Below, one piece after another: positions 9,908 to 20,038 of a stretch of 38,075 nt of DNA (position 1 is the stretch's first letter; every line of letters starts with the position of its first letter). Made by a program: the position numbers and the translations under genes. Origin of the DNA: Rickettsia typhi (GTDB taxonomy: Bacteria > Pseudomonadota > Alphaproteobacteria > Rickettsiales > UBA1997); the NCBI GenBank assembly GCA_945890035.1, contig CAMDCJ010000003.1, positions 1 to 38,075 of the forward strand, written 5' to 3'. A model generated the notes under the pieces. It was not told where the DNA came from, made no database searches, and worked only from the letters and a program-made list of their open reading frames with translations.

Positions 9908-11020
9908 TTAAATTAAATCTTGAGGATCAAAAAATTTATGACCTAAACTTTCTGCAACCGCGCGGTAAGTAATCATGCCATCAAACACATTTAAACCCGC
10001 CATTAAATTTTTATCGTCGCGAAGCGCTTTGTGGAAGCCTTTATTGGCAATCGCCAAAGTAAAAGGCAAAGTTGAATTTTCCAAAGCTTGCGTTGAAGTG
10101 CGCGCAACCGCACCGGGCATGTTGGTGACGCAATAATGAATAACGCCATCAATTTCGTAAGTTGGATTGCTGTGCGAAGTTGGGCGACTTGTTTCAAAGC
10201 ATCCGCCTTGATCGATTGAAATATCAACCAACACCGAACCTTTTTTCATTTCTTTAACCATTTTTTTGGAAACAACTTTTGGCGCCGATGCTCCCGGAAT
10301 TAGAACTGCACCGATTACCAAATCAGCATCGATAACATTTTTTTCAATATTTTCAATTGAGGCGTAAAGAACATTTGCCGAATTGCCAAAAATATCGCAC
10401 AAATAACGAATTCGCGCCAAAGATTTGTCAAGAATTATAACTTCTGCACCCATGCCAATTGCGACTTTGGCCGCGTTAGTGCCAGAAACTCCGCCACCGA
10501 TAATTACAACTTTTGCGCGCTCAACTCCCGGAACTCCGCCGAGTAAAACACCGCGTCCGCCTTGAGATTTCTCTAGGGCGCGTGCGCCGGCTTGAATTGA
10601 TAATTTTCCTGCAACTTCACTCATTGGAGCGAGGAGTGGCAAGGATTTGTCGTTAGCGGTAACGGTTTCAAAGGCAATCGCGCGACAACCAGATTTCATT
10701 AATAATTTTGTTAAATTCGGTTCGGCCGCGAGGTGCAAATATGAAAAAATAATTTGCTCTTTTTTAATTAAATCACACTCCGATTTTTGAGGCTCTTTTA
10801 CTTTTAAAATCATTTGAGATTTTTCGTAAACTTCTTCGGCGGAATTAGCAATTTTAGCGCCCGCTTCTAGATAATTTTCGTCTAAAAAACCAATGCCTTC
10901 ACCTAAATCTTTTTGAACTAGAACTTGATGTCCAGAACTTACTAGCTCTCTAACGCCAGAAGGTGTTGAGGCGGAACGATATTCGTGATCTTTTATTTCT
11001 TTTGGAACGCCAATTAACAT
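9908..11020 (-). CDS. ald: Alanine dehydrogenase
   Basis: 370 aa; 'MLIGVPKEIKDHEYRSASTPSGVRELVSSGH', 'IIGGGVSGTNAAKVAIGMGAEV', 'NMPGAVARTSTQALENSTLPF'. Confidence 0.95.
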   Translation of the reverse strand: MLIGVPKEIKDHEYRSASTPSGVRELVSSGHQVLVQKDLGEGIGFLDENYLEAGAKIANSAEEVYEKSQMILKVKEPQKSECDLIKKEQIIFSYLHLAAEPNLTKLLMKSGCRAIAFETVTANDKSLPLLAPMSEVAGKLSIQAGARALEKSQGGRGVLLGGVPGVERAKVVIIGGGVSGTNAAKVAIGMGAEVIILDKSLARIRYLCDIFGNSANVLYASIENIEKNVIDADLVIGAVLIPGASAPKVVSKKMVKEMKKGSVLVDISIDQGGCFETSRPTSHSNPTYEIDGVIHYCVTNMPGAVARTSTQALENSTLPFTLAIANKGFHKALRDDKNLMAGLNVFDGMITYRAVAESLGHKFFDPQDLI

Positions 11021-11028
11021 TTTAACTC

Positions 11029-11679
11029 CTAATTTAAATTTGATATTTTGTTGATGCGAATAATGTTGCTTTCTTTAGAAGTTAAGCTTGGAAAAAGCTC
11101 AAATTCAAAAGAAAATTTTTGCTTCGCTTGAGAAATTTCGAGTGGCAAATTTTTGCCTTTTAAAAATAAACAATAACCATCATCTTTTAAAAACTTTTTA
11201 CAATATTCTAAAAGTTTATCGAGGGGCGCCAAGGCTCGAGACATGATGCAATCAAAGTTAATATTTTCAAGTTCTTCGAGTTTAGCTTGATGAACAAAAA
11301 CGCGATTCGGCGAAATATTTTTTATTTTGCGTAAAAAATCGGCTTTGCGAAAAGACTTTTCAACCAAATGAATTTCTTTTAATCCAAGAATTGACAAAAT
11401 CATGCCCGGTAAGCCTGCACCTGAACCCAAATCGGCGAATTTTTTTTGCGGATTTTTTATAAATTGCATTAATTGCGCGCAATCAAGAATATGGCGATGC
11501 CATGTTTGATCAATTGTTGATTTGCCAATAAAATTAAAATTTTCGTTTTCTTTCAAAAGCTTTGAAACATAATCTTCCAAACACTTTTTTTGCTCAGAAT
11601 TTAACATAAAAAAATTATTGATTTCTTCAAAAATTTTTTCTTTTTGTTGTGTTGTGTTTTTTTCTATTTCAAGTTGCAT
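11029..11679 (-). CDS. rsmG: 16S rRNA (guanine527-N7)-methyltransferase
   Basis: 216 aa; 'ENFNFIGKSTIDQTWHRHILDCAQLMQFI', 'FADLGSGAGLPGMILSI', 'SRALAPLDKLLEYCKKFL'. Confidence 0.92.
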   Translation of the reverse strand: MQLEIEKNTTQQKEKIFEEINNFFMLNSEQKKCLEDYVSKLLKENENFNFIGKSTIDQTWHRHILDCAQLMQFIKNPQKKFADLGSGAGLPGMILSILGLKEIHLVEKSFRKADFLRKIKNISPNRVFVHQAKLEELENINFDCIMSRALAPLDKLLEYCKKFLKDDGYCLFLKGKNLPLEISQAKQKFSFEFELFPSLTSKESNIIRINKISNLN

Positions 11680-11985
11680 AAATTCTTAAAAAATTTGGGT
11701 TAAAATAATAAAAATTTATGAAATTAATTGCAACTTGATTTAAAAATAAATCAAAATTTTAAATGGATTTTTGTAAAATTTCATCTTTGATTAAATTGTT
11801 CGATATTAGAAATTGGTATTTTTTTATTGGATTTGGTATTATTAAATTAATTACTGAGTTTTTTTATTGAAAAATGATTTTTTGCAATCAAAATTAATAA
11901 TTATTTTGTAATTTTTATATTTAAAAATGACCTTTTCTTCGGCATCAAATCTTCTTAAAAAACCCTACAAAAAATTACAAATTTT

Positions 11986-14097
11986 ATGAAGAAAAGAATT
12001 ATTGCGGTTATGGCTGCGTTAACAGCGGGATCGTTATTATCATCAACATTCCAAGCTTCTTCCTTGAATTCTTCAATAGTGCAAACAAGCCTAAGATCAG
12101 GATTGATGCCGAATGCTCAAAAGTCCCAAGATTCTCTTGGAGCAGAACTAGTTAATCCTAATTTAATTACTAAACCTCAGCTTCCAATTACTGAAAAATC
12201 AATCGAGAGACTTAAAAATCTTCTCAAAGATGCGAGGGCAAATAAAAAAATAGTCGAAGGTGTAAATTTTTCAAAAATGGATCTTAGAGATTTTGATTTA
12301 AATGGTTTAGAATTTATAAATTGTAATTTTTCAGGGGCAAAATTTCCCTCGTTAGATTCGGTTATTTTTTACAATAGTTGCAATTTAGAAAATGCTGATT
12401 TCAGTAATATTGTTTTGAAAAAAGTGAATTTTGGTGATAGAATATATGAAAATCAGATTAATGAATTGATATCTCTAACTGGAGGAAATCAATTATTAAT
12501 AAACAGAATTCAATATTTTGATGACAATCACAGTGTTAAGTATTTGAAATACGATATTGATTCAATGTCTCAGAAAGAAATACAATCGAAAATTGAAGCT
12601 TTAACTGCAAAAACCCGAATAAAACCTAAAATTTTAAGAATCACCAATGCCAATTTTGCTGGAACAAAATTTGAAAATCTTTGGTCATACAATTCCGACT
12701 TTTCTGGTTCTAATTTTAATAAGGCTAAAATTAGAATTAATCAAGCTTCCATAGGTGATGTTAGTATTTATATACCATCATCTACTGGATTGAATTTAAC
12801 TGGCGCCATTTTTATATTTTATGGTGTTCTCGGGGAAGTAATTCAAAAAACTCAGGGCGCAAACCAATTAAACTTAGAATCAATTGAAGATTTAAAAGAA
12901 AGGATTGGTAATAACGGGGTTGTATCGAAAGATTATCTTGATAAATGGAAGTCGGGTAAGGAAATTATAATTTTACTTAATGCTGATAAAGATAAAATTC
13001 CATCTGGCCTAAAGATACAAAACTCCAATCCAAATTATACAAGTCTTAAAGCGCCACAAGATATTAATGATATTGAAGCAATAGGAGCGCATCTTTGTAA
13101 TGAATTTTTTGGTCGTTACAATATAAAATTTGTAACTAACAAAGATATTAAAGATAAATCTAAAGCTATAGAAGTCGATTATAATTTACATTTTAATTTT
13201 ATTAACTCAGAACTTACGGGTGGAACCCAGCTTGTTAATTTTTTTGGATTTGGTAACAAGGATCATGTTATTTTTATGAACACTAATAAAATAGAGAAGG
13301 GAGATTTTTGGGCAGTTTTTTTACATGAATTGGTCCATATGATTTTACAAGATCCAGCGAAGCAATCTGATTTAGCGTACCCTTCCAAAATATCTTATTT
13401 GCTTCCGATGGCTAAGCATCCAGATGAGGAGGGGAAGTTTGTTGCTAAAAACATAATGCCAATTACCGAACCCACAATTATCGACCAAGAATTACTTAAA
13501 AAATATATGGAATTACTTGGTAGAAAACCAGAAATAAAAGCCGATTTAATTACTGAATATAATCCAAAAACTCTGGGAATTAGATCTACTTATAATCCAA
13601 ATAAAAAATTTAATAATATTATAAAAATTTCTTCTAATGATTTGGATGATGAAAATTATCATATGGTCGTGAATGGCGAAAAGGCGCTATCTTATTGTAC
13701 TACCTCAGATCCTTATAAATGCCAACCCGCCAAAGGTTTAGAAAATTCTCAAGCCATAATTACTATAGATATAAAAACTGGCACAGTTTTGTCAATGATT
13801 ATGTTGGGAGGAGAAAATCCCAAAATTAAAATTGATGATAAAATTTTCGATGTAAAAGATTTTATGGGAAAAGATACTTATAGTTTTTTTATAAAAGATT
13901 CGCAAGGCAATATTGTTTATGAAAAATATAAGCAAAAAACGGATTTGAATCCCGCATCTTTTATTAAGAGTGATTATTTACTTAAAGCCAACGAAAACCA
14001 GGTTAAGCCAATTGAAGAAAGGCCACCAAAAAATGCAGATCTAAAAAAAGTTTCAAAAGTAAATGCTTTAAAAGTTACATCCGAATTCCAACATTAG
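11986..14097 (+). CDS. Predicted secreted pentapeptide-repeat protein with HExxH (zincin-like) motif
   Basis: 703 aa; N-terminal signal-like MKKRIIAVMAALTAGSLLSSTFQASS; pentapeptide-like runs 'MDLRDFDLNGLEFINCNFSGAKF', 'NLENADFSNIVLKKVNF', 'ITNANFAGTKFENLWSYNSDFSGSNFNKAKI'; HELVH (13324-13338) in 'FWAVFLHELVHMILQDP'. Confidence 0.75.
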   Translation: MKKRIIAVMAALTAGSLLSSTFQASSLNSSIVQTSLRSGLMPNAQKSQDSLGAELVNPNLITKPQLPITEKSIERLKNLLKDARANKKIVEGVNFSKMDLRDFDLNGLEFINCNFSGAKFPSLDSVIFYNSCNLENADFSNIVLKKVNFGDRIYENQINELISLTGGNQLLINRIQYFDDNHSVKYLKYDIDSMSQKEIQSKIEALTAKTRIKPKILRITNANFAGTKFENLWSYNSDFSGSNFNKAKIRINQASIGDVSIYIPSSTGLNLTGAIFIFYGVLGEVIQKTQGANQLNLESIEDLKERIGNNGVVSKDYLDKWKSGKEIIILLNADKDKIPSGLKIQNSNPNYTSLKAPQDINDIEAIGAHLCNEFFGRYNIKFVTNKDIKDKSKAIEVDYNLHFNFINSELTGGTQLVNFFGFGNKDHVIFMNTNKIEKGDFWAVFLHELVHMILQDPAKQSDLAYPSKISYLLPMAKHPDEEGKFVAKNIMPITEPTIIDQELLKKYMELLGRKPEIKADLITEYNPKTLGIRSTYNPNKKFNNIIKISSNDLDDENYHMVVNGEKALSYCTTSDPYKCQPAKGLENSQAIITIDIKTGTVLSMIMLGGENPKIKIDDKIFDVKDFMGKDTYSFFIKDSQGNIVYEKYKQKTDLNPASFIKSDYLLKANENQVKPIEERPPKNADLKKVSKVNALKVTSEFQH

Positions 14098-14382
14098 TCA
14101 TCTCTGGCTTTGATTTTATATATAAATGAAGAATTCCATCATTTTAGCCGAGGTAATTTAGGGTGAGGCAACATAAAAGCATAAATTTTTAGAAATTGCT
14201 ATTTCATTTCGCGATATTTTTACATAATCACTCGCATTTTTTAAAAAATCTTGACCCTCAAAAATAAAAATTTATAATTTTTTTCAAATGAATATTTAGG
14301 GCTAAATTTAATTTTAAAAAGCATTTTTAGAATTAAAATTTAGTATAAATTTTGAGTATAAAGCAAATTCAAAAACAAAATT

Positions 14383-15309
14383 ATGAAAATCTCAGCAACA
14401 GTTAAAAAAATTCTTTCGCACTATGAAAGCGATAATCCGGGAACCAAAGCCAATCTAGCGCGAATCTTGATGCACGGCAAATTAGGTGGCACCGGCAAAA
14501 TGGTTATTTTGCCCGTCGATCAAGGTTTTGAACATGGCCCTGATCGCAGTTTTGCAGTTAATCCCCACGCTTACGACCCGCATTATCATTATGAATTAGC
14601 AATTGAAGCTGGTTTGAACGCTTACGCCGCGCCACTTGGCATGATTGAAGCCGGAGCGGATACTTTTGCTGGACAAATTCCAACAATTTTAAAAGTTAAT
14701 TCTTCAAATTCACTTCACAATGGCGGAACGGCTCCACACCAAGCTACAACAGCTTCGGTAAAAGACGCTTTACGCTTAGGTTGTTCGGCGATTGGCTTTA
14801 CAATTTATCCCGGATCCGACGCGGCTTTTGATATGTTTGAAGAAATTTCTAGCATCGCTGAAGAAGCCAAAGCCAACGGTTTGGCGGTAGTAATTTGGTC
14901 TTACCCACGCGGAGGCGATTTATCAAAAATTGGCGAAACGGCGATGGATATTTGTGCTTATGCGACTCACATCGCGGCAATGCTTGGAGCCCATATTATT
15001 AAAGTTAAGCCTCCAACTCAAGCCTTAGAAAATCTTGAAACAATCAAGGTTTATGAAAAACTAAAAATTCCAATGAACACTCTTGAAGAAAGGGTGCGAC
15101 ATATTATTAAAACTGCTTTTGACGGTCGTCGTATTGTGGTTTTCTCGGGCGGAAACGCTAAAGGCGAAGAAGAAATTTACAATGAAATTCGTCAAATTTA
15201 TAAAGGGGGCGCAAATGGCTCTATCATTGGTCGTAACACCTTTCAGCGTCCAAGAGAAGAAGCTTTAAAAATGCTTGATAATATTATTAAAATTTATCAA
15301 GGAAAATAA
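14383..15309 (+). CDS. fbaB: Class I fructose-bisphosphate aldolase (FbaB/DhnA type)
   Basis: 308 aa; 'MVILPVDQGFEHGPDRSFAVNPHAYDPHYHYELAIEAGLNAYAAPLGMIEAGA', 'IIKVKPPT'. Confidence 0.9.
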   Translation: MKISATVKKILSHYESDNPGTKANLARILMHGKLGGTGKMVILPVDQGFEHGPDRSFAVNPHAYDPHYHYELAIEAGLNAYAAPLGMIEAGADTFAGQIPTILKVNSSNSLHNGGTAPHQATTASVKDALRLGCSAIGFTIYPGSDAAFDMFEEISSIAEEAKANGLAVVIWSYPRGGDLSKIGETAMDICAYATHIAAMLGAHIIKVKPPTQALENLETIKVYEKLKIPMNTLEERVRHIIKTAFDGRRIVVFSGGNAKGEEEIYNEIRQIYKGGANGSIIGRNTFQRPREEALKMLDNIIKIYQGK

Positions 15310-15334
15310 TTTTCGCTTTAATTAACTCCAAGTC

Positions 15335-16519
15335 ATGAACTGTCAAAAATTTGATATAGCCATCATCGGAAGTTCATTTGCGGGCATGACTTGCGCTTTA
15401 ACTTTAGCGCAAATTTCGCCACAAATTTCAATCGCTTTAATCGAAAAAGAAAATATTTTTGATAAGGTGCGCACAGATGATGGGCGGGCTTACGCCATCT
15501 CATCATCTTCGCTAAAACTTTTTAAAGAACTTGGAATTTACGATGAATTACAAAATGTCGCCGGCAAAATTTCTGATATAAAAATCACCGATTACAAATC
15601 GCCTTTTGTCCTTGATTTTATTGGCTTAGAAGTCGATGAAAAAGATGGTCAACTCGGGCAAATTATTGAAAATCATTTTATTTTTGAAGCTTTAAAAAAT
15701 AAAATTTCTCAACAAAAAAACATTACAATTTTTTGTCCAAATTTTTACCAAGAAATTAATTTTGATGAAAAAGTTTTAATCGAATTAAATGATAAAAACT
15801 TTATTGAAGCAAAATTACTTTTAGCGTGCGATGGCAGATTTTCCAAGCTTCGCGAGCTTTATAAAATTCCTACTCAAACTAAAAATTATCACCAAACAGC
15901 AATTGTTTTTAAAATTTCTCATCAAATTCCGCACAAAAATATTGCTTACGAAAAATTTTTACCAAGCGGACCTTTGGCAATTTTGCCACTCAAAGACCAA
16001 AATCAATCTTCAATTGTTTGGATTGCTCGCGATGAAGAGGCGCAAGCAATTCTGAGTCTCGATAAGGAAAATTTTTTGCACCAATTACATAAAAAAATGG
16101 AAAATTGCTTGGGCAAATGTCAAATAATTTCGCAAAAATTTTCCTATCCATTAGTCATGATTTTGGCTAAAGATTTTTATCACCAAAAAATGTTATTTAT
16201 TGGCGATTCGGCTTGTGGAGTCCATCCAATTGCGGGTCAAGGCTTTAATTTAGCAATTGTTGGCATTAAAAATTTACGCGATTTAATCGCGCAAAATATT
16301 TTATGCGGTTTAGAAATTTCTTCAGAAAATTTAATAAAATCTTATCATCAAAAAACCCGCAATAACGCTAAAAAAATGGTGATCGCCACCGATGTTTTGA
16401 ATTCAATTTTTGAAAGCAAAAGCTTGGTTTTAAAATCGGCGCGCAATGTTGGTTTAGGCGTTATAAATTTACTTCCAAAAGTTAAAAAGTTTTTTATAAA
16501 AAATGCCGGGGGCTTTTAA
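15335..16519 (+). CDS. UbiH/UbiF-type FAD-dependent hydroxylase (ubiquinone biosynthesis)
   Basis: 394 aa; 'DIAIIGSSFAGMTCALTLAQ', 'DGRAYAISSSSLKLFKELGIYDEL', 'LLACDGRFSKLR', 'MLFIGDSACGVHPIAGQGFNLAIVGIKNL'. Confidence 0.88.
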   Translation: MNCQKFDIAIIGSSFAGMTCALTLAQISPQISIALIEKENIFDKVRTDDGRAYAISSSSLKLFKELGIYDELQNVAGKISDIKITDYKSPFVLDFIGLEVDEKDGQLGQIIENHFIFEALKNKISQQKNITIFCPNFYQEINFDEKVLIELNDKNFIEAKLLLACDGRFSKLRELYKIPTQTKNYHQTAIVFKISHQIPHKNIAYEKFLPSGPLAILPLKDQNQSSIVWIARDEEAQAILSLDKENFLHQLHKKMENCLGKCQIISQKFSYPLVMILAKDFYHQKMLFIGDSACGVHPIAGQGFNLAIVGIKNLRDLIAQNILCGLEISSENLIKSYHQKTRNNAKKMVIATDVLNSIFESKSLVLKSARNVGLGVINLLPKVKKFFIKNAGGF

Positions 16520-17821
16520 ATGAGCTTTTGGGGCAATATTTTATTAAGAATTTATCAAATTTTTTCGGTAATAATTTTACCTTTTTTATTTTTTCTAATT
16601 TTATACCGCAAGAAAAAATCCAAAGAACATCCGCACAGATTTTTAGAAAGATTCGCGATTACAAAAATTGTTAAACCACAAAATTCTCAATTGTTTTGGG
16701 TTCATGCTGTAAGTGTGGGCGAATCAAATTCAGCTTGGGTTTTGATTGAAAATTTACTTAAATTTTCAGAAAATATTAACATTCTTTTTACTTCAACTTC
16801 AACAACTTCAGCGCAAATTATTGAACAAAAAATTTTGCAAAATGAATTATTTAAAAATCGCGTTATTCATCAATTTCTTCCGCTCGATAGTTATTTTATT
16901 GTTAAAAAATTTCTTAATTATTGGAAGCCGAGAGCTTGCATTTTTGTTGAGTCGGAGATTTGGCCGAATTTTATTTATTGTGCTCGAAAAAAAGCTATTT
17001 TAAGCTTTTTAATTAACGCTCGAATCTCCAAAAAAACCGCTTCGAAATGGCTTTTTTTAAAAAAATTAGGCTTTAATATTTTTGATTATTTTTCGGCAAT
17101 TTTTGCGCAAAGTGCGCAGGATAAAAATCTTTTACAAAATCTTACAAAAAATACTGTTTTTTACGAAGGAAATCTTAAATCGCAAAATTCTAAACTCGAA
17201 GTTGATGACAAAAAATTACAAGAATTAAAAATGCAAATTGGTGATCGCAAAATATGGCTTTGCGCTTCAACTCATGAGGGCGAAGAAGAGTTAATTTTAC
17301 AAACACATCAGCGTTTAAAAAAGCAATTTTCTGATTTATTAACAATCATAGTTTTGCGTCATCCAAATAGAGCTGACAAGGTTTGCGAACTTTTTAAAAA
17401 TATAAATTTTTCACAAAGAAGTAAAAATCAAAATATCTTTGAGTCTACGGAAATCTATCTTGTCGACAGTTTGGGAGAGCTTGGAACTTTTTATTCTTTA
17501 ACAAATTTTGCCTTTATTGGCGGTTCGCTTTTAAAAATTGGTGGACATAATCCGTTTGAAGCGATTCAGTTGAATTGCGTTGTCATTACTGGTTCGGAAG
17601 TTTTTAATTTTGCTGAAATTTATAATGATTTGCATCAAAGAAATGCTTGTGAAATTGTTAAAAATGTCGATGAACTTTATGAAATTGTACAAAAATTTTT
17701 ACAAAATCCAAATGACATTCTTTCCTACAATGACAACGCTAAAAAAGCCATTGAAGTTTCACAAAATATTTCACAAAAAATTATTAAAAAACTTGATGAA
17801 ATTTTAATGCTTGGAGTATAA
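16520..17821 (+). CDS. waaA: 3-deoxy-D-manno-octulosonic acid (Kdo) transferase
   Basis: 433 aa; N-terminal TM segment, 'FWVHAVSVGESNSAWVLI', 'FVESEIWPNFIYCARKKAILSFLINARIS', 'FAFIGGSLLKIGGHNPFEAIQLNC'. Confidence 0.93.
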   Translation: MSFWGNILLRIYQIFSVIILPFLFFLILYRKKKSKEHPHRFLERFAITKIVKPQNSQLFWVHAVSVGESNSAWVLIENLLKFSENINILFTSTSTTSAQIIEQKILQNELFKNRVIHQFLPLDSYFIVKKFLNYWKPRACIFVESEIWPNFIYCARKKAILSFLINARISKKTASKWLFLKKLGFNIFDYFSAIFAQSAQDKNLLQNLTKNTVFYEGNLKSQNSKLEVDDKKLQELKMQIGDRKIWLCASTHEGEEELILQTHQRLKKQFSDLLTIIVLRHPNRADKVCELFKNINFSQRSKNQNIFESTEIYLVDSLGELGTFYSLTNFAFIGGSLLKIGGHNPFEAIQLNCVVITGSEVFNFAEIYNDLHQRNACEIVKNVDELYEIVQKFLQNPNDILSYNDNAKKAIEVSQNISQKIIKKLDEILMLGV

Positions 17822-17838
17822 AAGGCTCAATGTATGTA

Positions 17839-17875
17839 AAATTATTTTAAAAATATGTTAATTTTAAAATAATTT
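17839..17875. other. AT-rich perfect hairpin between waaA and the ABC-F gene
   Basis: AAATTATTTTAAAA (17839-17852) / TTTTAAAATAATTT (17862-17875), 14-bp perfect stem, 9-nt loop. Confidence 0.6.
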
Positions 17876-17907
17876 AGTTATGATGAATAAAAACTTAAAA
17901 CAAAAAT

Positions 17908-19398
17908 ATGATTAGAGCTAAAGATTTATCAATTTCTTTTTCGGGACACGAAGTTTTTTCCGAAGGTAATTTTATAATTAATCCACGAGAAAAGGTTGGG
18001 CTGATTGGTCGCAACGGTAGTGGCAAATCGACTTTTTTAAAACTAATTTTGAAAAAAATTGAGCCCGATAGTGGTGCAGTAGAAATTCCACGAGGCTACA
18101 GAATAGGGCATTTAGAACAGCATATTCATTTTACCCACAATACCGTTTTGGAAGAAATTTGTTCGGTTTTGCCAGAAGATCGTGAGCATGAAGGTTGGAA
18201 AGGTGAAAATATTTTATATGGCTTGGGATTTACGGAGTCAGACTTGCAAAAGGATCCAAAAAACTTTTCGGGCGGTTATCAAGTCAAATTAAATTTAGCT
18301 AAATTATTGTTGATTGAGCCACAAATGTTGTTGCTCGACGAGCCCACAAATTATCTCGATATTCACTCAATTCGTTGGTTAAAAGAATTTTTGCGCGAAT
18401 GGGAAGGTGAGTTGATTTTAGTCACTCACGACCGCGATTTCATGGATAGCGTTATTACCCACACTTTATTGCTTCATCGTAATACTTTTAAAAAAGTCCC
18501 TGGAAATACCAAAGGCGTGCGCGAAAAAATTGCTTTGGAAGAGGAAATTTATGAAAAAACGCGAGTCAATGAAGAGAAACAACGCCAAAAAACTCAAGAA
18601 TGGATTGATCGTTTTGGAGCTAAAGCGAGTCAAGCCAGTCGCGTCCAATCAAGAGTTAAAATGCTTGAAAAAATTGATGTAAAAGAAAAATTAGACAATA
18701 TTCAAAATCTTGATTTCGCCTTTAATCACAAGCCTTTTGCGAGTAAAGAAAATTTAATTGAAGTTGAAAATTTGGCATTTGGTTATAATCCTGAAAATCG
18801 CTTAATTAATGATTTATCTTTTAAAATTGCCAATGGCGAAAAAATTTGTGTAATTGGTAAAAATGGTAAAGGAAAATCAACTTTGTTAAAACTTATAACG
18901 CAAGATATACAACCTTTGAAGGGCGTAGTTAAGGTTCATAGCAAAGTCGAAATTGGTTTTTTTGGGCAAATGAATATTGATCGTTTAGATAAAAATTCAA
19001 CTGTTTTTGAAGAACTTCAAAAAGTTGACGAGCGCTTGCCACAAAGTCGCGTAAGACAAGTTTGTAGTAATATGATGTTTTCGAGTGATTTGGCAAATAA
19101 AAAAATTTCGGTACTTTCGGGTGGCGAAAAAAGTCGCGTGATGCTTGGAAAAATCTTGTTAAGAGGTACGAATTTATTATTGCTTGATGAGCCAACAAAT
19201 CACCTTGATATGGAATCTTGTGATTCACTTAAAGAAGCGATAAAAAGCTTTGAAGGTGCATTAATTATGGTTTCGCACGATGAAGGAATGCTCAAAGAAA
19301 TCGCAAATAAATTAGTTGTTTTTGATGACGACAAAACATTTACCTTTGAGGATTCCTATGAATTCTTCTTAAAAAGAAAAGGTTGGAAGGATAGTTAA
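17908..19398 (+). CDS. ABC-F family ATPase (duplicated ABC domains, no TM)
   Basis: 496 aa; two Walker A motifs (GRNGSGKST, GKNGKGKST) and two signature/Walker B sets (NFSGGYQVKLNLAKLLLIEPQMLLLDEPTNYLD; VLSGGEKSRVMLGKILLRGTNLLLLDEPTNHLD). Confidence 0.93.
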   Translation: MIRAKDLSISFSGHEVFSEGNFIINPREKVGLIGRNGSGKSTFLKLILKKIEPDSGAVEIPRGYRIGHLEQHIHFTHNTVLEEICSVLPEDREHEGWKGENILYGLGFTESDLQKDPKNFSGGYQVKLNLAKLLLIEPQMLLLDEPTNYLDIHSIRWLKEFLREWEGELILVTHDRDFMDSVITHTLLLHRNTFKKVPGNTKGVREKIALEEEIYEKTRVNEEKQRQKTQEWIDRFGAKASQASRVQSRVKMLEKIDVKEKLDNIQNLDFAFNHKPFASKENLIEVENLAFGYNPENRLINDLSFKIANGEKICVIGKNGKGKSTLLKLITQDIQPLKGVVKVHSKVEIGFFGQMNIDRLDKNSTVFEELQKVDERLPQSRVRQVCSNMMFSSDLANKKISVLSGGEKSRVMLGKILLRGTNLLLLDEPTNHLDMESCDSLKEAIKSFEGALIMVSHDEGMLKEIANKLVVFDDDKTFTFEDSYEFFLKRKGWKDS

Positions 19399-19527
19399 TT
19401 AAAAAAATAATTTCTCATTTTATTTCAAAAAAAATATTTATTTCAATAAGTTAAAAATAAATTGGCTATCTTTCGTGTTTAATAATACAAAGTTTTAAAT
19501 ACAAATTTAACAATTTAATTTTTATTT

Positions 19528-20000
19528 ATGAAGGTAGAATTGCGCGATCAATCAAAATCTATTAGTGAGACAAATAAAAGGGAAAGAGAAGAGTTGCCAG
19601 AGTTTACATCTGTCGCCCACAAAAATTTTTAAAATCATCCGCTCTCCAAAAAGCTTCTAATCCTTCTGGGTTTCTTTCGGCAACTGACGAAGCTGAATTA
19701 AATGCTGTTGATTATGGTTGTCTTTCGGGGTTCTTTGGAGGTCTGATAAATAAAAATAATCTTAGTGAGGTTGAAACTGCAGAGTCAAATTCAAAAATTA
19801 CTCAGGATAATAAGACCCAGAATGATGATGACACGAAGTCTGCAAAATCTCCGTTGAAAGGATCTCATCAGAATAATCAGACTCCGAGTAATGATGACAT
19901 GAAGCTTTCACCATCTAAATCTCCGTCGCCCAAAAAGCTTACAATGCAACAACTGGCTTGGAATAATATCGCGCAAGAACAATCTCACGCTTTAAAGTAA
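19528..20000 (+). pseudogene. Lineage-specific Ser/Pro/Lys-rich gene interrupted by a -1 frame change at AAAAATTTTT
   Basis: Zero frame: MKVELRDQSKSISETNKREREELPEFTSVAHKNF*, stop 19630-19632. The -1 frame continues LKSSALQKASNPSGFLSATDEAELNAVDYGCLSGFFGGLINKNNLSEVETAESNSKITQDNKTQNDDDTKSAKSPLKGSHQNNQTPSNDDMKLSPSKSPSPKKLTMQQLAWNNIAQEQSHALK* to TAA 19998-20000. Confidence 0.6.
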
Positions 20001-20038
20001 AAATTTAGTTTGTTATAAATTATAAACGGCATTTTAAA

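Noticed and set aside
15083-15268. Out-of-frame ORFs inside fbaB, ubiH, waaA and permease genes
   Set aside because: Overlap well-conserved coding frames; no evidence for dual coding.
17839-17875. AT hairpin between waaA and ABC-F as a novel element
   Set aside because: Single copy, in a short intergenic gap, explained by a weak terminator or chance in AT-rich DNA.
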